Origin: UBA1479 sp963976055
Lineage (GTDB): Bacteria > Pseudomonadota > Alphaproteobacteria > Rhodospirillales > Casp-alpha2
Direction of reading: 5' to 3'
Length of the DNA: 64,000 bases
NCBI GenBank assembly: GCA_963976055.1
Contig: CAXBJB010000009.1
Coordinates: 47,722-111,721, forward strand
In this document: positions 51,841-60,237 of the stretch, piece after piece
How positions within the stretch are numbered: position 1 is the stretch's first letter
Layout of the letters: every line of letters begins with the position of its first letter
The notes under the pieces: generated by a model
What the model was told of the DNA's origin: nothing
The model's input: only the letters and a program-made list of their open reading frames with translations
Databases searched by the model: none
Program-made: the position numbers and the translations under genes

Positions 51841-52449
51841 ATGGACAAGCAACGCGCCGACAATTACGAACTGCACCGCCGCGAGGTCGCCAAGACCCTG
51901 CTGAAGGACCGTGACGACGACTTCCTGGTCGTCACCGGCCTGGGTTCGCCCAACTGGGACGCCACCAATGCCGGCGACCATCCGCTGACGTTTCCGCTCT
52001 GGGGTGCGATGGGCGGGGCCGCCACCATGGGCCTGGGCCTGGCGACCGCGCAGCCGACCAAGCGGGTCATGGTGATGACCGGCGATGGGGAAATGCTCAT
52101 GGCCATGGGCAGCTTCGCGACCATCGCCGCCCAGGGCGTCGAGAACCTCGCCATCGTCGTGTTCGACAATGAACGCTATGGCGAAACGGGCATGCAGGCG
52201 ACCCATACGGCCGGTCCGGTGGACCTGGTCGCCGTGGCCAAGGCCTGCGGATTCCCCGTGTCGATCCAGGTCAAGACCGAGGCCGAATTGCAGGCCGCCC
52301 TGCCGGCCATCAAGGAAACCAAGGGCCCGGTGTTCGTCGACATCAAGGTCAAGGCCGAGCCGCTGCCCTTCATCCTACCAACCAAGGACGGGGTGCATCT
52401 GAAGAATCGGTTCCGGGAAAAGTTGTTGGGGCCGGACAGCCTGCTCTAG
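51841..52449 (+). CDS. ThDP decarboxylase C-terminal (PP) subunit, ComE-like
   Basis: Beta subunit, 202 residues, carrying the diphosphate-binding domain. The ThDP motif starts at GDG (residues 81-83, VMTGDGEMLMAMGSF) and ends at Asn110 (VVFDNERYG). LWGAMGGAATMGLGLATA just before it is typical of sulfopyruvate/phosphonopyruvate decarboxylase beta subunits. AGGAAAG lies before the ATG. With the alpha subunit it should decarboxylate a 2-oxoacid to an aldehyde, the substrate for the aldehyde dehydrogenase encoded two genes later. Confidence 0.88.
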   Translation: MDKQRADNYELHRREVAKTLLKDRDDDFLVVTGLGSPNWDATNAGDHPLTFPLWGAMGGAATMGLGLATAQPTKRVMVMTGDGEMLMAMGSFATIAAQGVENLAIVVFDNERYGETGMQATHTAGPVDLVAVAKACGFPVSIQVKTEAELQAALPAIKETKGPVFVDIKVKAEPLPFILPTKDGVHLKNRFREKLLGPDSLL

Positions 52450-52488
52450 GATACCGCCCAACGATAACTGTCTTAGGGAGTGGAAGCC

Positions 52489-52908
52489 ATGAGCGGCGAC
52501 GATCTGGCGGGCGTGCAGGCCTGCATCCAGGCTTATCTTGACGGGCTGTACAAGGGCGACATGGACCTTCTTTTCAAGAAGGCCTTTCACCCCGACGCGC
52601 GCATGAACGCGGCCGACCTGGGCGGCGACCGCATCCATTGGACCATGGCGGAGTTCGAAAAGGTGGTAAAGGAACGGGGTGCCCCCGAGGCGGCCGGATT
52701 CCCCCGCAAGGAACGCATCGTCTCCATCGACTTCGCCGGGCCGGACACGGTCAACGTGAAGGTCGAGGTCCTGGTCGGCAAGCGCGATTTCACGGACCTT
52801 CTGGCCTGTATCCGCATCGACGGCGAATGGAAGATCATCGCCAAGACCTATTGTCTGACCCGCGAGTACGCGACCAAGGAGGACGTTCTCGCCGCCGTCG
52901 GCAACTAA
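52489..52908 (+). CDS. NTF2-like protein (lumazine-binding-like)
   Basis: Small alpha+beta-barrel protein, 139 residues, of the NTF2-like superfamily with a Lumazine_bd_2-type layout (VQACIQAYLDGLYKGDMDLL; FHPDARM; VNVKVEVLVGKRDFTDLLA; DGEWKIIAKTY). The ATG at 52489 has GGGAG 9 bases upstream. The neighbouring operon genes suggest a ligand-binding or catalytic helper in the decarboxylation pathway; no known active-site residues can be assigned. Confidence 0.78.
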   Translation: MSGDDLAGVQACIQAYLDGLYKGDMDLLFKKAFHPDARMNAADLGGDRIHWTMAEFEKVVKERGAPEAAGFPRKERIVSIDFAGPDTVNVKVEVLVGKRDFTDLLACIRIDGEWKIIAKTYCLTREYATKEDVLAAVGN

Positions 52909-52932
52909 CGAAAATTCTGTGGGAGAGAAACC

Positions 52933-54414
52933 ATGAGCAACCTGAAACGCTATCAGATGACCATCGCCGGTAAGAAGGTCGATCCGGCGTCCGGCGAATG
53001 GTTCGAAACCGCCAACCCCTATACGGGCAAGGCCTGGGCGGAAATCCCGCGTGGCAATGCGGAAGATATCGACCGCGCGGTCAAGGCGGCCAAGGCGGCC
53101 GCAGCCGTCTGGCGGAAGACGACACCGACCCAGCGCGGTCATTTGATGCGCCGGCTGGCCGATCTGATGGCGGAGCGGGCGGACGATCTCGCCGCCACGG
53201 AAGTCAGGGACAACGGCAAGCTGATCGCCGAAATGGGGCTGCAAACGAAATACGCGCCCCAGTGGTATCATTACTTCGGCGGCCTGGCCGACAAGATCGA
53301 AGGGGCCGTCATCCCCATCGACAAGCCCGATACCTTCAACTTCACACGCAAGGAGCCGCTTGGCGTCGTCGGCATGATCACGCCTTGGAATTCGCCCCTG
53401 ATGCTGACCGCCTGGAAACTGGCCCCGGCGCTGGCCGCCGGAAACACCGCCGTGATCAAGCCGTCGGAATTCACCTCGGCGTCGGCCCTGGAGTTCGTCG
53501 AACTGTTCAAGGAAGCGGGCTTTCCGGACGGCGTGGTGAACGTCGTCACCGGCTACGGCAAGGAAGCGGGCGAAGCGCTGATCACCCATCCGGACGTCGC
53601 CAAGATCGCCTTTACCGGCGGGTCGGCCACGGGCAAGCACGTCTATTCCACGGCGGCGCAGTCGTTCAAGAAGGTGTCGCTGGAACTGGGCGGCAAGTCG
53701 CCCAACATCGTGTTCGACGACTGCAACGTGGAGAACGCGGTGAAGGGCGTGATCTCGGGCATTTTCGCCGCCACGGGGCAGACCTGCATCGCGGGCTCCC
53801 GCCTGTTGGTGCAGAAGTCGATCCACAACGAGTTTGTCGACAAACTGGTGGCCCTCGCCAAGACCGCCAAGATGGGCGACCCCATGGACCCGGACACCCA
53901 GGTCGGCCCGGTCACCACGCCGCCTCAGTATGAAAAGATCCTCGGCTACATGGATGTGGCCAAGGGCGAGGGGGCCCAGGCGGTGCTCGGCGGCGGCAAG
54001 GCGACGCGGCCTGAATGCGGCGACGGCTGGTTCGTCGAGCCGACCATCTTCACCGGCGTCAACAACCAGATGCGCATCGCCCAGGAAGAAGTATTCGGCC
54101 CCGTGCTGTCGGTCATCCCGTTCGAGGACGAGGAAGAGGCGCTGGCCATCGGCAACGACGTTGTCTACGGCCTTGCGGCCGGGGTGTGGACCGAAAGCAT
54201 CCGCCGCGCCTTCATCATGTCGCAGGAATTGCAGGCCGGAACGGTCTGGGTGAACACCTACCGCGCGGTCTCCTACATGTCGCCGTTCGGTGGCTACAAG
54301 CAGTCGGGCCTGGGTCGGGAAAGCGGGCAGGCGGCCATCGAGGAATACCTGCAGACCAAGTCCGTGTGGATTTCCATGGCGACGGAAGTCCCGAATCCTT
54401 TCGTAATGCGTTAG
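52933..54414 (+). CDS. Aldehyde dehydrogenase
   Basis: NAD(P)-dependent aldehyde dehydrogenase, 493 residues. Catalytic residues are Asn153 (TPWNSPLML), Glu251 (SLELGGKSPN) and Cys285 (GQTCIAGSR), with the nucleotide loop FTGGSATGKHV near 228. GGGAGAGAAACC fixes the start. Its place after the split decarboxylase implies it oxidises the aldehyde product to the acid. Substrate could be a sulfo- or other functionalised acetaldehyde, but no direct evidence is visible. Confidence 0.92.
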   Translation: MSNLKRYQMTIAGKKVDPASGEWFETANPYTGKAWAEIPRGNAEDIDRAVKAAKAAAAVWRKTTPTQRGHLMRRLADLMAERADDLAATEVRDNGKLIAEMGLQTKYAPQWYHYFGGLADKIEGAVIPIDKPDTFNFTRKEPLGVVGMITPWNSPLMLTAWKLAPALAAGNTAVIKPSEFTSASALEFVELFKEAGFPDGVVNVVTGYGKEAGEALITHPDVAKIAFTGGSATGKHVYSTAAQSFKKVSLELGGKSPNIVFDDCNVENAVKGVISGIFAATGQTCIAGSRLLVQKSIHNEFVDKLVALAKTAKMGDPMDPDTQVGPVTTPPQYEKILGYMDVAKGEGAQAVLGGGKATRPECGDGWFVEPTIFTGVNNQMRIAQEEVFGPVLSVIPFEDEEEALAIGNDVVYGLAAGVWTESIRRAFIMSQELQAGTVWVNTYRAVSYMSPFGGYKQSGLGRESGQAAIEEYLQTKSVWISMATEVPNPFVMR

Positions 54415-54423
54415 TCTTTCCCG

Positions 54424-55158
54424 ATGGGAAAGACCGTCCTCATCACCGGCGGCAGCCGCGGCATCGGCGAGGCCATGGTGCGGCTGTTCGCCGAACGCGG
54501 CTGGACGGTCGTCTTCACCTTCGTGTCCAACGCGGCGGCGGCTCACACCGTTGCCAAGGAAGCGGGCGCGCGGGCGATGCGCTGCGATTCCGGCAATGAG
54601 GACGACATCCTCGCCCTGTTCGAAACGCTCGACGGCGAGGGTATCGTGCTGGACGCGCTGATCAACAACGCGGGCATATCCGGGCCGCGCCGTCGCGCGG
54701 TCGAGGTCACGCGGAACATTCTGGAAGAGGTCACCCGGGTCAACTTCATCGGCCCCGTGCTGTTCTGCCGCGAGGCGGTCAAGCGCATGTCGACCGCCAC
54801 GGGCGGTAAGGGCGGAGTGATCGTCAACCTGTCCTCGACCGCGACCAAGAAGGGCGGGGCCGGGCAATGGGCGGATTACGCGGCGCTTAAGGGCGCCATC
54901 GATGTGTTCACCAACGGCCTGGCCCGGGAGGTCGCGGCGGAAGGTATCCGCGTCAACGCCGTCGCCCCCGGCTATGTGCTGACGGACATGGCGGTGGACG
55001 GCGGCATCGCGGCCAACTTCGAGGCCGCCTTGAAATCGGACATCCCCATGGGTCGCATCGGCGAGGTGCGGGAAATCGCCGAGGGCGCTTATTGGTTGTG
55101 CACGGACGCCGCCGGTTATGTCACCGGCACGGTCCTAAACGTCGCCGGCGGGCGCTAA
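54424..55158 (+). CDS. Short-chain dehydrogenase/reductase
   Basis: Classical SDR of 244 residues. The nucleotide motif GGSRGIG is at residues 9-15, NNAG at 81-84, and the catalytic Ser138-Tyr152-Lys156 set is present (VNLSSTA and YAALK). It starts 9 bases after the aldehyde dehydrogenase stop, though with little ribosome-site sequence, implying coupling. It could reduce or oxidise the alcohol/aldehyde or hydroxy/oxo pair in the same pathway. Last gene of the cluster. Confidence 0.88.
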   Translation: MGKTVLITGGSRGIGEAMVRLFAERGWTVVFTFVSNAAAAHTVAKEAGARAMRCDSGNEDDILALFETLDGEGIVLDALINNAGISGPRRRAVEVTRNILEEVTRVNFIGPVLFCREAVKRMSTATGGKGGVIVNLSSTATKKGGAGQWADYAALKGAIDVFTNGLAREVAAEGIRVNAVAPGYVLTDMAVDGGIAANFEAALKSDIPMGRIGEVREIAEGAYWLCTDAAGYVTGTVLNVAGGR

Positions 55159-55168
55159 CAGGCAGCTG

Positions 55169-55750
55169 TTACGGACGGGTGAAGGCGGTCACGTCCTGGG
55201 GTTTCCCCCATTTCAGGATTTCCCGGTGCAGGCGGTCGTATTTCTCCTGCTCCTCGCCGTCGCTGAACAGAGGGTCGCCGGGCAGAGTGATGGTGCTCCG
55301 GATTTCCTGCCAGTCGGCATCCGTCAGGGCGCGCAGGGCCGGCGGGAAAAACACCACTTCCTCCATCTGCATGTGACGGCGTTGGAAGCTCAAATAGTCG
55401 CCCGCGACATCGACGAACCAGTCGCGGGGCAGTTCCGCATCCTGCATGACGTTGTACAAGGCTGCGGCAAAGCGGCGCGTCAGGGCACCCAGTTTTTCGT
55501 GTTCCTTGTCCAGTTCGCCGATGTTCGCCGCGGCGTCGGGATCGCGCAGACGCAGTTTCGCCAGAACAAGGTCTTCGACCGGATGATGATAGAGATCCGG
55601 GTAGTTCTGGGTGTAGTCCAGGATATTGCTGACAAGCTCGTAATCGGGCAGATCGCCGGCATCAAAAACGCGCACTTCGCGGGCAATCAAGTCCATCAAC
55701 CGGGCAAGCTTCCTGTGGTCGTCGCGCAGCTTCCAAATCACGTCGGACAT
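55169..55750 (-). CDS. Hemerythrin-like cation-binding protein
   Basis: Four-helix di-iron protein of 193 residues. Likely iron ligands: His12 (DDHRKL), His55/His56 and Glu59 (YHHPVED), His84 (DKEHEKL), His126 and Glu130/Glu131 (RRHMQMEEVVFFP). Proteins of this sort sense or store O2 or NO, or handle iron. An FNR-like box lies upstream (55807-55820), suggesting induction at low oxygen or by NO. Converges with the SDR gene, 10 bases between stops. Single-gene unit. Confidence 0.88.
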   Translation of the reverse strand: MSDVIWKLRDDHRKLARLMDLIAREVRVFDAGDLPDYELVSNILDYTQNYPDLYHHPVEDLVLAKLRLRDPDAAANIGELDKEHEKLGALTRRFAAALYNVMQDAELPRDWFVDVAGDYLSFQRRHMQMEEVVFFPPALRALTDADWQEIRSTITLPGDPLFSDGEEQEKYDRLHREILKWGKPQDVTAFTRP

Positions 55751-56555
55751 ATGCGTCCCTCCGCCTTGCTGATCAGGCAGCTTAACGGCGGTGGGAACAG
55801 GATGCGTTGATTTGGGTCAAGCGCATGGGGTGTTGTGGATAACTTTGGGGATAGATGTTGATTTATCGCCCTTTTGCCGCGCACGGGCATGTCGTGCCGG
55901 AACCCTGTCCCATGCATGGCGGAAGGCGGCGATTGCACGGTCGCCGGTGTGAAAGGGCGGGGGCGCGGAATGAGGGCGCCGATCCATTGGCCGGTCTCGC
56001 GGTATCGATTGTCCCGGGGCGGCCGCAGGAAAAACGGCCGATCGGCCAAGGGGTGTTGCCATCGCGCGGAATTGAATGTCCGCAAACGCCTTGCTGAGCG
56101 CGCCTTTCGCATTGCGAAAAGGAAGGGTTCACGCGCCGCGGCCGCGATCCGGCATGATTGATTCCGCGTGCCGGTGAAACTCGTCGGCGGGTTCACGGGA
56201 ACACAGGGGTTGCGGCGCGCGGAGTTTACATTCCTTCACAGGTCGGTCTGGATTCCGGCTCGGGAAAGGGCGGAATTCGGCGCGCGGCCAGCGCGAAGGT
56301 GAAAAAGGGCGAATAATGGCAATCGGCGGCAAATGTGGATATCTCGCGCCGCCGGGTCGGCGGGATTCCGGCCGACGGACCGGGAGTGCGCACATCGTGC
56401 GTTCCTGAAATTCGGCGGGTTCGCGCCATCGGCGGGATCGAATTCGTCAATCAGGCTTGCCCCGATGAAGGCGGGATGGTAGCTGGAATGTACACAATAT
56501 TGGCGGAGAATCGTCCGCCAGAGGAACGTCCCTTAACCGCCCAGGAGCCCACGTC
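55751..56555. other. Gene-poor gap of 805 bases
   Basis: No convincing gene in either strand: the open frames of 70-150 codons here have compositions unlike proteins and no ribosome sites. It contains the FNR-like box at 55807-55820, a perfect DnaA-type box TGTGGATAA at 55834-55842 and a one-mismatch copy TGTGGATAT near 56334. Very GC-rich in the middle. It may hold an unrecognised small RNA or a decayed gene. Confidence 0.5.
55807..55820. promoter_or_regulatory. FNR/FnrL-like box upstream of the hemerythrin gene
   Basis: TTGATTTGGGTCAA matches the FNR consensus TTGAT-N4-ATCAA at 9 of 10 conserved positions and lies 57-70 bases upstream of the hemerythrin start. Placement suits activation by an FNR-type regulator under micro-oxic conditions. 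Confidence 0.55.
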
Positions 56556-57119
56556 ATGTTCGACCGCGATCGTTTCACCCAGGATTGTCTCGACGCCATC
56601 CGCGAGACCGACAGTCACATCGCGGTGAAGGAACTGATCGAGCGCGCCTGCAGTGACCCGGCGGACTTGCTGCGCGGCCTGGGCGAGCCGACCAAGGCCG
56701 GGCCCGACAAGATTTACGTGTCCGACGAACTGACGATCCTCAACCTCGTCTGGGGCCCCTACATGACCCTGCTGCCGCACAATCACAACATGTGGGCGGT
56801 CATCGGCCTGTATACCGGGGCCGAGGACAACGTGTTCTGGAAGAAGGTCGAGGGTGAGCCCGGTCATAGCCGCATTGAGGCCGCCGGCGCCAAGGCGATG
56901 CGCCCCGGTGACGTGGCGCCGCTGGGCAAGGACATCGTCCATTCGGTGACCAACCCGGTCGACAAACTGACCGGCGCGCTGCACGTCTACGGCGGAAACT
57001 TCTTCGAGGAACCGCGCAGCGAGTGGGAAGCCGAAAGTCTGACTGAGCGGCCCTACGACGTGGCCCGCAACATGGGCCTGTTCGAAACCTACAATCAAAA
57101 GCTCCAGGCGGCGGAATAG
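56556..57119 (+). CDS. Cysteine dioxygenase-type cupin
   Basis: Mononuclear-iron cupin of 187 residues. The metal ligands are His75 and His77 in LLPHNHNMWAVIG and His129 in DIVHSVTNP, the pattern of thiol dioxygenases of the cysteine dioxygenase / 3-mercaptopropionate group. The enzyme would oxidise a thiol to a sulfinate. AGGAGCCCACGTC precedes the ATG. It stands alone upstream of a GH17-type gene, but a sulfonate pathway is encoded 3 kb downstream, which makes a sulfur-compound substrate attractive. Confidence 0.82.
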   Translation: MFDRDRFTQDCLDAIRETDSHIAVKELIERACSDPADLLRGLGEPTKAGPDKIYVSDELTILNLVWGPYMTLLPHNHNMWAVIGLYTGAEDNVFWKKVEGEPGHSRIEAAGAKAMRPGDVAPLGKDIVHSVTNPVDKLTGALHVYGGNFFEEPRSEWEAESLTERPYDVARNMGLFETYNQKLQAAE

Positions 57120-57164
57120 CGGCCCGGTCCGCGCCCCCATGACCCGCCGGACGGCGTGACGGCC

Positions 57165-58826
57165 ATGCGGCGGTTCCTGATATCCCTGGGCGTGTTCGCC
57201 GCCGTCGCCTCGGCGGTGACGGCGCTGTGGGCCTGGCTGGGGCGCCCGGTCGAGATGGCGGATGTGCCGGGCGGGCGCTTCGACTGCCTGTCCTATGTGC
57301 CGACGACCGCCACCGGCCATCCTCTGATGGGGCCGGACTACGACCTGCCCTCCGGACTGATCGAACGCGATCTGGAAACGCTCTCGAAGCTGACCGACTG
57401 CGTGCGCACCTATTCCTCCTATGGGGTGCAGGCGGGCGTGCTGCCGGCTGCCGCCAAGCTCGGCATGAAGGTGCTGCTGGGCGTCTGGATCGGTACCGAG
57501 GACAAACGGAACCGGATCGAGATCGCGGCCGCCCTGCGGGTCGCCGCGCGTCATCCCGAGGCCGTGCGCGCCATCGTGGTCGGCAACGAAGTCCTGTTGC
57601 GCCGTGAGATGACGGGCCAGCGCCTAGCCGGGATCATCCAAAGCGTCAAGGCGCGTACCCCGCTGCCCGTGGCCTATGCGGACGTGTTCGATTTCTGGGA
57701 ACGTCATCCGGCCGTCGCCGAGGCCGTGGACCTGATGCTGATCCACGTCCTGCCCTATTGGGACGACCCGGCGCCGCGGTCGGTGCGCGCGGCGCAGGAC
57801 GGCGTGCGGGCCACGGTCGCCCGGGCACGGGCCGTGTTCCCCGATGCCCGGATCGAAATCGGCGAAACCGGCTGGCCCAGCGCCGGGCGCACGCGCGGGG
57901 CCGGGGTGCCCAGCCGCGTCAACCAGGCGCGGTTCCTGCGCGAATTCGCGGCCCAGGCCCGGACCCTGGGCGTGCCCTACAACGTGGTGGAGGCCGTGGA
58001 TCAGCCGTGGAAGCGCGTGCCGGAGGGCACCGTGGGCGGGTTCTGGGGCGTGCTCGACGCTGACCGCGCGGCCAAGTTCCCGCTGTCCGGACCAGTCCGC
58101 GAATGGCCCGACTGGCCGCTCGCGGCCGGCTTCTCGACGGCGCTCTGCCTGCTGTTCCTGGCCGGGCTTTCCATGTCGGCACGTACCGTCCGGCCCGCCG
58201 CCGTCCTGAAGGTCGGCTTGGCGGGTGGGGCGACGGGAACCTGCCTGTGGATGCTGGCGGCCCAGGTCGAGGCCGCCGCCATCGGGCTCCTGGGCGGGCT
58301 GGCCGGCGTCTATCTTCTGGTGCTGGCGGCCGGGGGCGGCGTGCTCCTGGCGGCGCAAGCCGCCCGGATGCCGCTGATTGAGACTTTACGTCCGGCACCT
58401 TTGGGCGAGGTGCTTGAAGGATTGCGCCGTCGCCGTCTGTCGCATGAACAGGTCCTAGGCCTGATCCGCTGGGCGGTTTTGCTGCCGGCGGGCATCCTGG
58501 CTTTGGCCTTGGCCGCCGACGGACGCCACCGGGATTTCCTGCCCCTGGCCTTCGTCCTGCCGGGGCTGGCCTTGGCCGTGCTGACTTGGCGGGGGCGGGG
58601 GGCACGGACGGGCCGGCCCGAAGACGCCTGGATCGCGGTGCTGTTGGCCGTCACCGGGCTGCTTGCCGTGGATGCGTCGGGTAATCTGGAGGCCCTGGCC
58701 TGGGCCGGGACCTGTCTGCTGCTTGCCCTGCCAGGCCTGCCGGCGGCGCTGGGCGAGCTACGGTTTCTCGGCCGGGCCCTGGCGGCGCAGGGCCAGGGTA
58801 ACCAGGGCCAGGACCACGGCCGCTGA
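57165..58826 (+). CDS. Membrane GH17-type beta-1,3-glucanase/transferase-like
   Basis: Protein of 553 residues with an N-terminal membrane anchor (residues 3-25), an external glycoside hydrolase family 17 domain (about 38-305) and a C-terminal region with about 7 hydrophobic helices. The acid/base is Glu142 in VVGNEVLLR and the nucleophile Glu234 in EIGETGWPSAG. Bacterial homologues of this layout remodel cyclic or linear beta-1,3-glucans in the envelope. A GTG 9 bases upstream is an alternative start. The 3' end overlaps the convergent small membrane-protein gene by 69 bases. Confidence 0.83.
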   Translation: MRRFLISLGVFAAVASAVTALWAWLGRPVEMADVPGGRFDCLSYVPTTATGHPLMGPDYDLPSGLIERDLETLSKLTDCVRTYSSYGVQAGVLPAAAKLGMKVLLGVWIGTEDKRNRIEIAAALRVAARHPEAVRAIVVGNEVLLRREMTGQRLAGIIQSVKARTPLPVAYADVFDFWERHPAVAEAVDLMLIHVLPYWDDPAPRSVRAAQDGVRATVARARAVFPDARIEIGETGWPSAGRTRGAGVPSRVNQARFLREFAAQARTLGVPYNVVEAVDQPWKRVPEGTVGGFWGVLDADRAAKFPLSGPVREWPDWPLAAGFSTALCLLFLAGLSMSARTVRPAAVLKVGLAGGATGTCLWMLAAQVEAAAIGLLGGLAGVYLLVLAAGGGVLLAAQAARMPLIETLRPAPLGEVLEGLRRRRLSHEQVLGLIRWAVLLPAGILALALAADGRHRDFLPLAFVLPGLALAVLTWRGRGARTGRPEDAWIAVLLAVTGLLAVDASGNLEALAWAGTCLLLALPGLPAALGELRFLGRALAAQGQGNQGQDHGR

Positions 58827-59168
58827 CGCCGCCGTGGCGTTGTAGAGAACCAGTCCGGCCCCGCCGAGGGCCAGGGCGCCGTGGGCGGCCATGGCATGAC
58901 GGCGGGGATCGGGAAGAAAGCTCAGAAGAGCGCAGGCGAGCGCCGCCAGACCGAGGGCGTTCCACCCCACGGCAAACATCAAGCCCCGGCGCAGCACGCA
59001 CCACCAGGGGCCGGCCTGCTCGCAGGCGGCGCCGATCTGTTCCGGTTCGATGAAGCCGTAACGGAGGCCGAGGCCGAGTAGCGCGGCGGCCACGGCCAGG
59101 ATGAGGCCGCCCAGAGGACGGGCGGCCTTGAACGGCGCCGAAAGGGTTGCGGTGATACGTCCCGTCAT
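58758..59168 (-). CDS. Small membrane protein, hypothetical
   Basis: Protein of 136 residues with four hydrophobic segments (about residues 19-37, 57-83, 94-111 and 112-127). The loop between helices 1 and 2 has two cysteines (AACEQAGPWWC) that could form a periplasmic disulfide. No family recognised. Its 3' end overlaps the convergent GH17-type gene by 69 bases, so translation of one strand affects the other. Support is from hydrophobic pattern and context only. Confidence 0.62.
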   Translation of the reverse strand: MTGRITATLSAPFKAARPLGGLILAVAAALLGLGLRYGFIEPEQIGAACEQAGPWWCVLRRGLMFAVGWNALGLAALACALLSFLPDPRRHAMAAHGALALGGAGLVLYNATAASAAVVLALVTLALRRQGPAEKP

Positions 59169-59219
59169 GGCGCGATAGGGGCGGATTTGCGGACGGCTGT
59201 CAACGCGGGCGAACCATCG

Positions 59220-59963
59220 TTAAAGCAGGTCGCTGAAATAGGCCAGGTGTGTGGTGTCGCAGCGCGAGATGCGCAGTTCCACCGGCGTGCCGTCGAGGGT
59301 CTGGGCGATGCGCTCGATGCGCAGCAGGGGGGTCCCCCGGTCCAGGCCCAGGTGGGTGACGTCGTCGGGCCCGGCGGCCTCGGCGGTGATCTTTTCGACC
59401 GCGCGGTGGACGATCACGGCGAAGCGGTCCTGGTAAAGCTGATAGAGCGTGTTGGGCAGCTGTGTCCTGTTGAGGTCGCCCAAGCCGGGGAACAGGTCGT
59501 CGGGCAGGATGATGAGTTCCAGGATCGCGCGCCGCGCCATCAGCTCGCGCACGCGCTTGATCTCGACCACCCTGGCCTGGGGGGAAAGGCTGAGGGCCAG
59601 GGCCTCGGCCTGAGTCACGCGCCGCTGCGTCATCGACAGTACGCGGGAGGTCGGCAGGCGCCGCTCGCCATCCGCCGCCAGCAGGTGGAAGAAGTGGAAG
59701 CGGTCGCGTTCCGGCCCATGAGCATGGACGAAGGTGCCGCGCCCCTGATGGCGGATCACCAGGTTCTCCCGCGCCATTTCATCCAACGCCCGGCGCACCG
59801 TGCCCTGGGCCACGCCGAAGCGGGCGGCCAGTTTCTGTTCGGAGGGCAGGGGGTCGGTCACCGGATGGCGGCCCTGGGCGATCTCGCGCAAGAGCGCTTC
59901 GCGCACCTGGCGGTACAGCGGTCCGTCGCCGGAACGCGGCCGGTCTCCCCAGGTTTCAGGCAT
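59220..59963 (-). CDS. GntR/HutC-type regulator with UTRA domain
   Basis: Transcription regulator of 247 residues. The GntR winged helix is residues about 14-80 (LYRQVREALLREIAQGRHP; LPSEQKLAARFGVAQGTVRRALDEM; GRGTFV). The UTRA effector domain follows (RVREL, LRIERIAQTLDGTPVELRISRCD). Divergent from comD-comE-slcC-comC, so probably the pathway regulator with a sulfolactate- or sulfopyruvate-type effector. The operator is likely at 59991-60017. Confidence 0.9.
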   Translation of the reverse strand: MPETWGDRPRSGDGPLYRQVREALLREIAQGRHPVTDPLPSEQKLAARFGVAQGTVRRALDEMARENLVIRHQGRGTFVHAHGPERDRFHFFHLLAADGERRLPTSRVLSMTQRRVTQAEALALSLSPQARVVEIKRVRELMARRAILELIILPDDLFPGLGDLNRTQLPNTLYQLYQDRFAVIVHRAVEKITAEAAGPDDVTHLGLDRGTPLLRIERIAQTLDGTPVELRISRCDTTHLAYFSDLL

Positions 59964-59990
59964 GTGCGGTCCCTTTGCCGAAAAAACACT

Positions 59991-60017
59991 AAGTCATATA
60001 TAAGAGTTATAAGACTT
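59991..60017. promoter_or_regulatory. Imperfect palindrome, GntR operator candidate
   Basis: AAGTCATATA (59991-60000) and TATAAGACTT (60008-60017) are inverted copies with one mismatch, centred on TAAGAGT. Inside it TATAAGA is repeated directly. It lies 27-54 bases upstream of the GntR start and 220 bases from comD, a good place for repression and autoregulation. Confidence 0.5.
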
Positions 60018-60237
60018 TCTTGACGGCGGCAAGAGCCAAGGACTATTGCGGGTACGGGCCACTGAACAAAGGGGACATCAATCCCGGCCCGCATGCGACG
60101 TTTGAGGAAACCCAGGGCGCACCCTGAACCCATACCGTTCGGCGCAAGGCCGTTCCCCCGATCCCGCCGCAGGCTCAGGTTTACGGCGGCGGCAGGGGCC
60201 GGAGTTTTGCGCGGAACCTGGACCCGGAGGACAAGTC

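Noticed and set aside
52375..54867. Open frame of 830 codons on the minus strand
   Set aside because: Antisense of NTF2-like, aldehyde dehydrogenase and SDR genes, all of which have full motif sets on the plus strand.
55738..56196. Open frame of 152 codons on the minus strand in the large gap
   Set aside because: No ribosome site, Pro/Arg/Ser-rich composition and no recognisable domain; treated as chance.
55834..56342. Possible replication origin
   Set aside because: One perfect and one imperfect DnaA-type box are too few, and no origin-linked genes such as dnaA, hemE or parAB are near.
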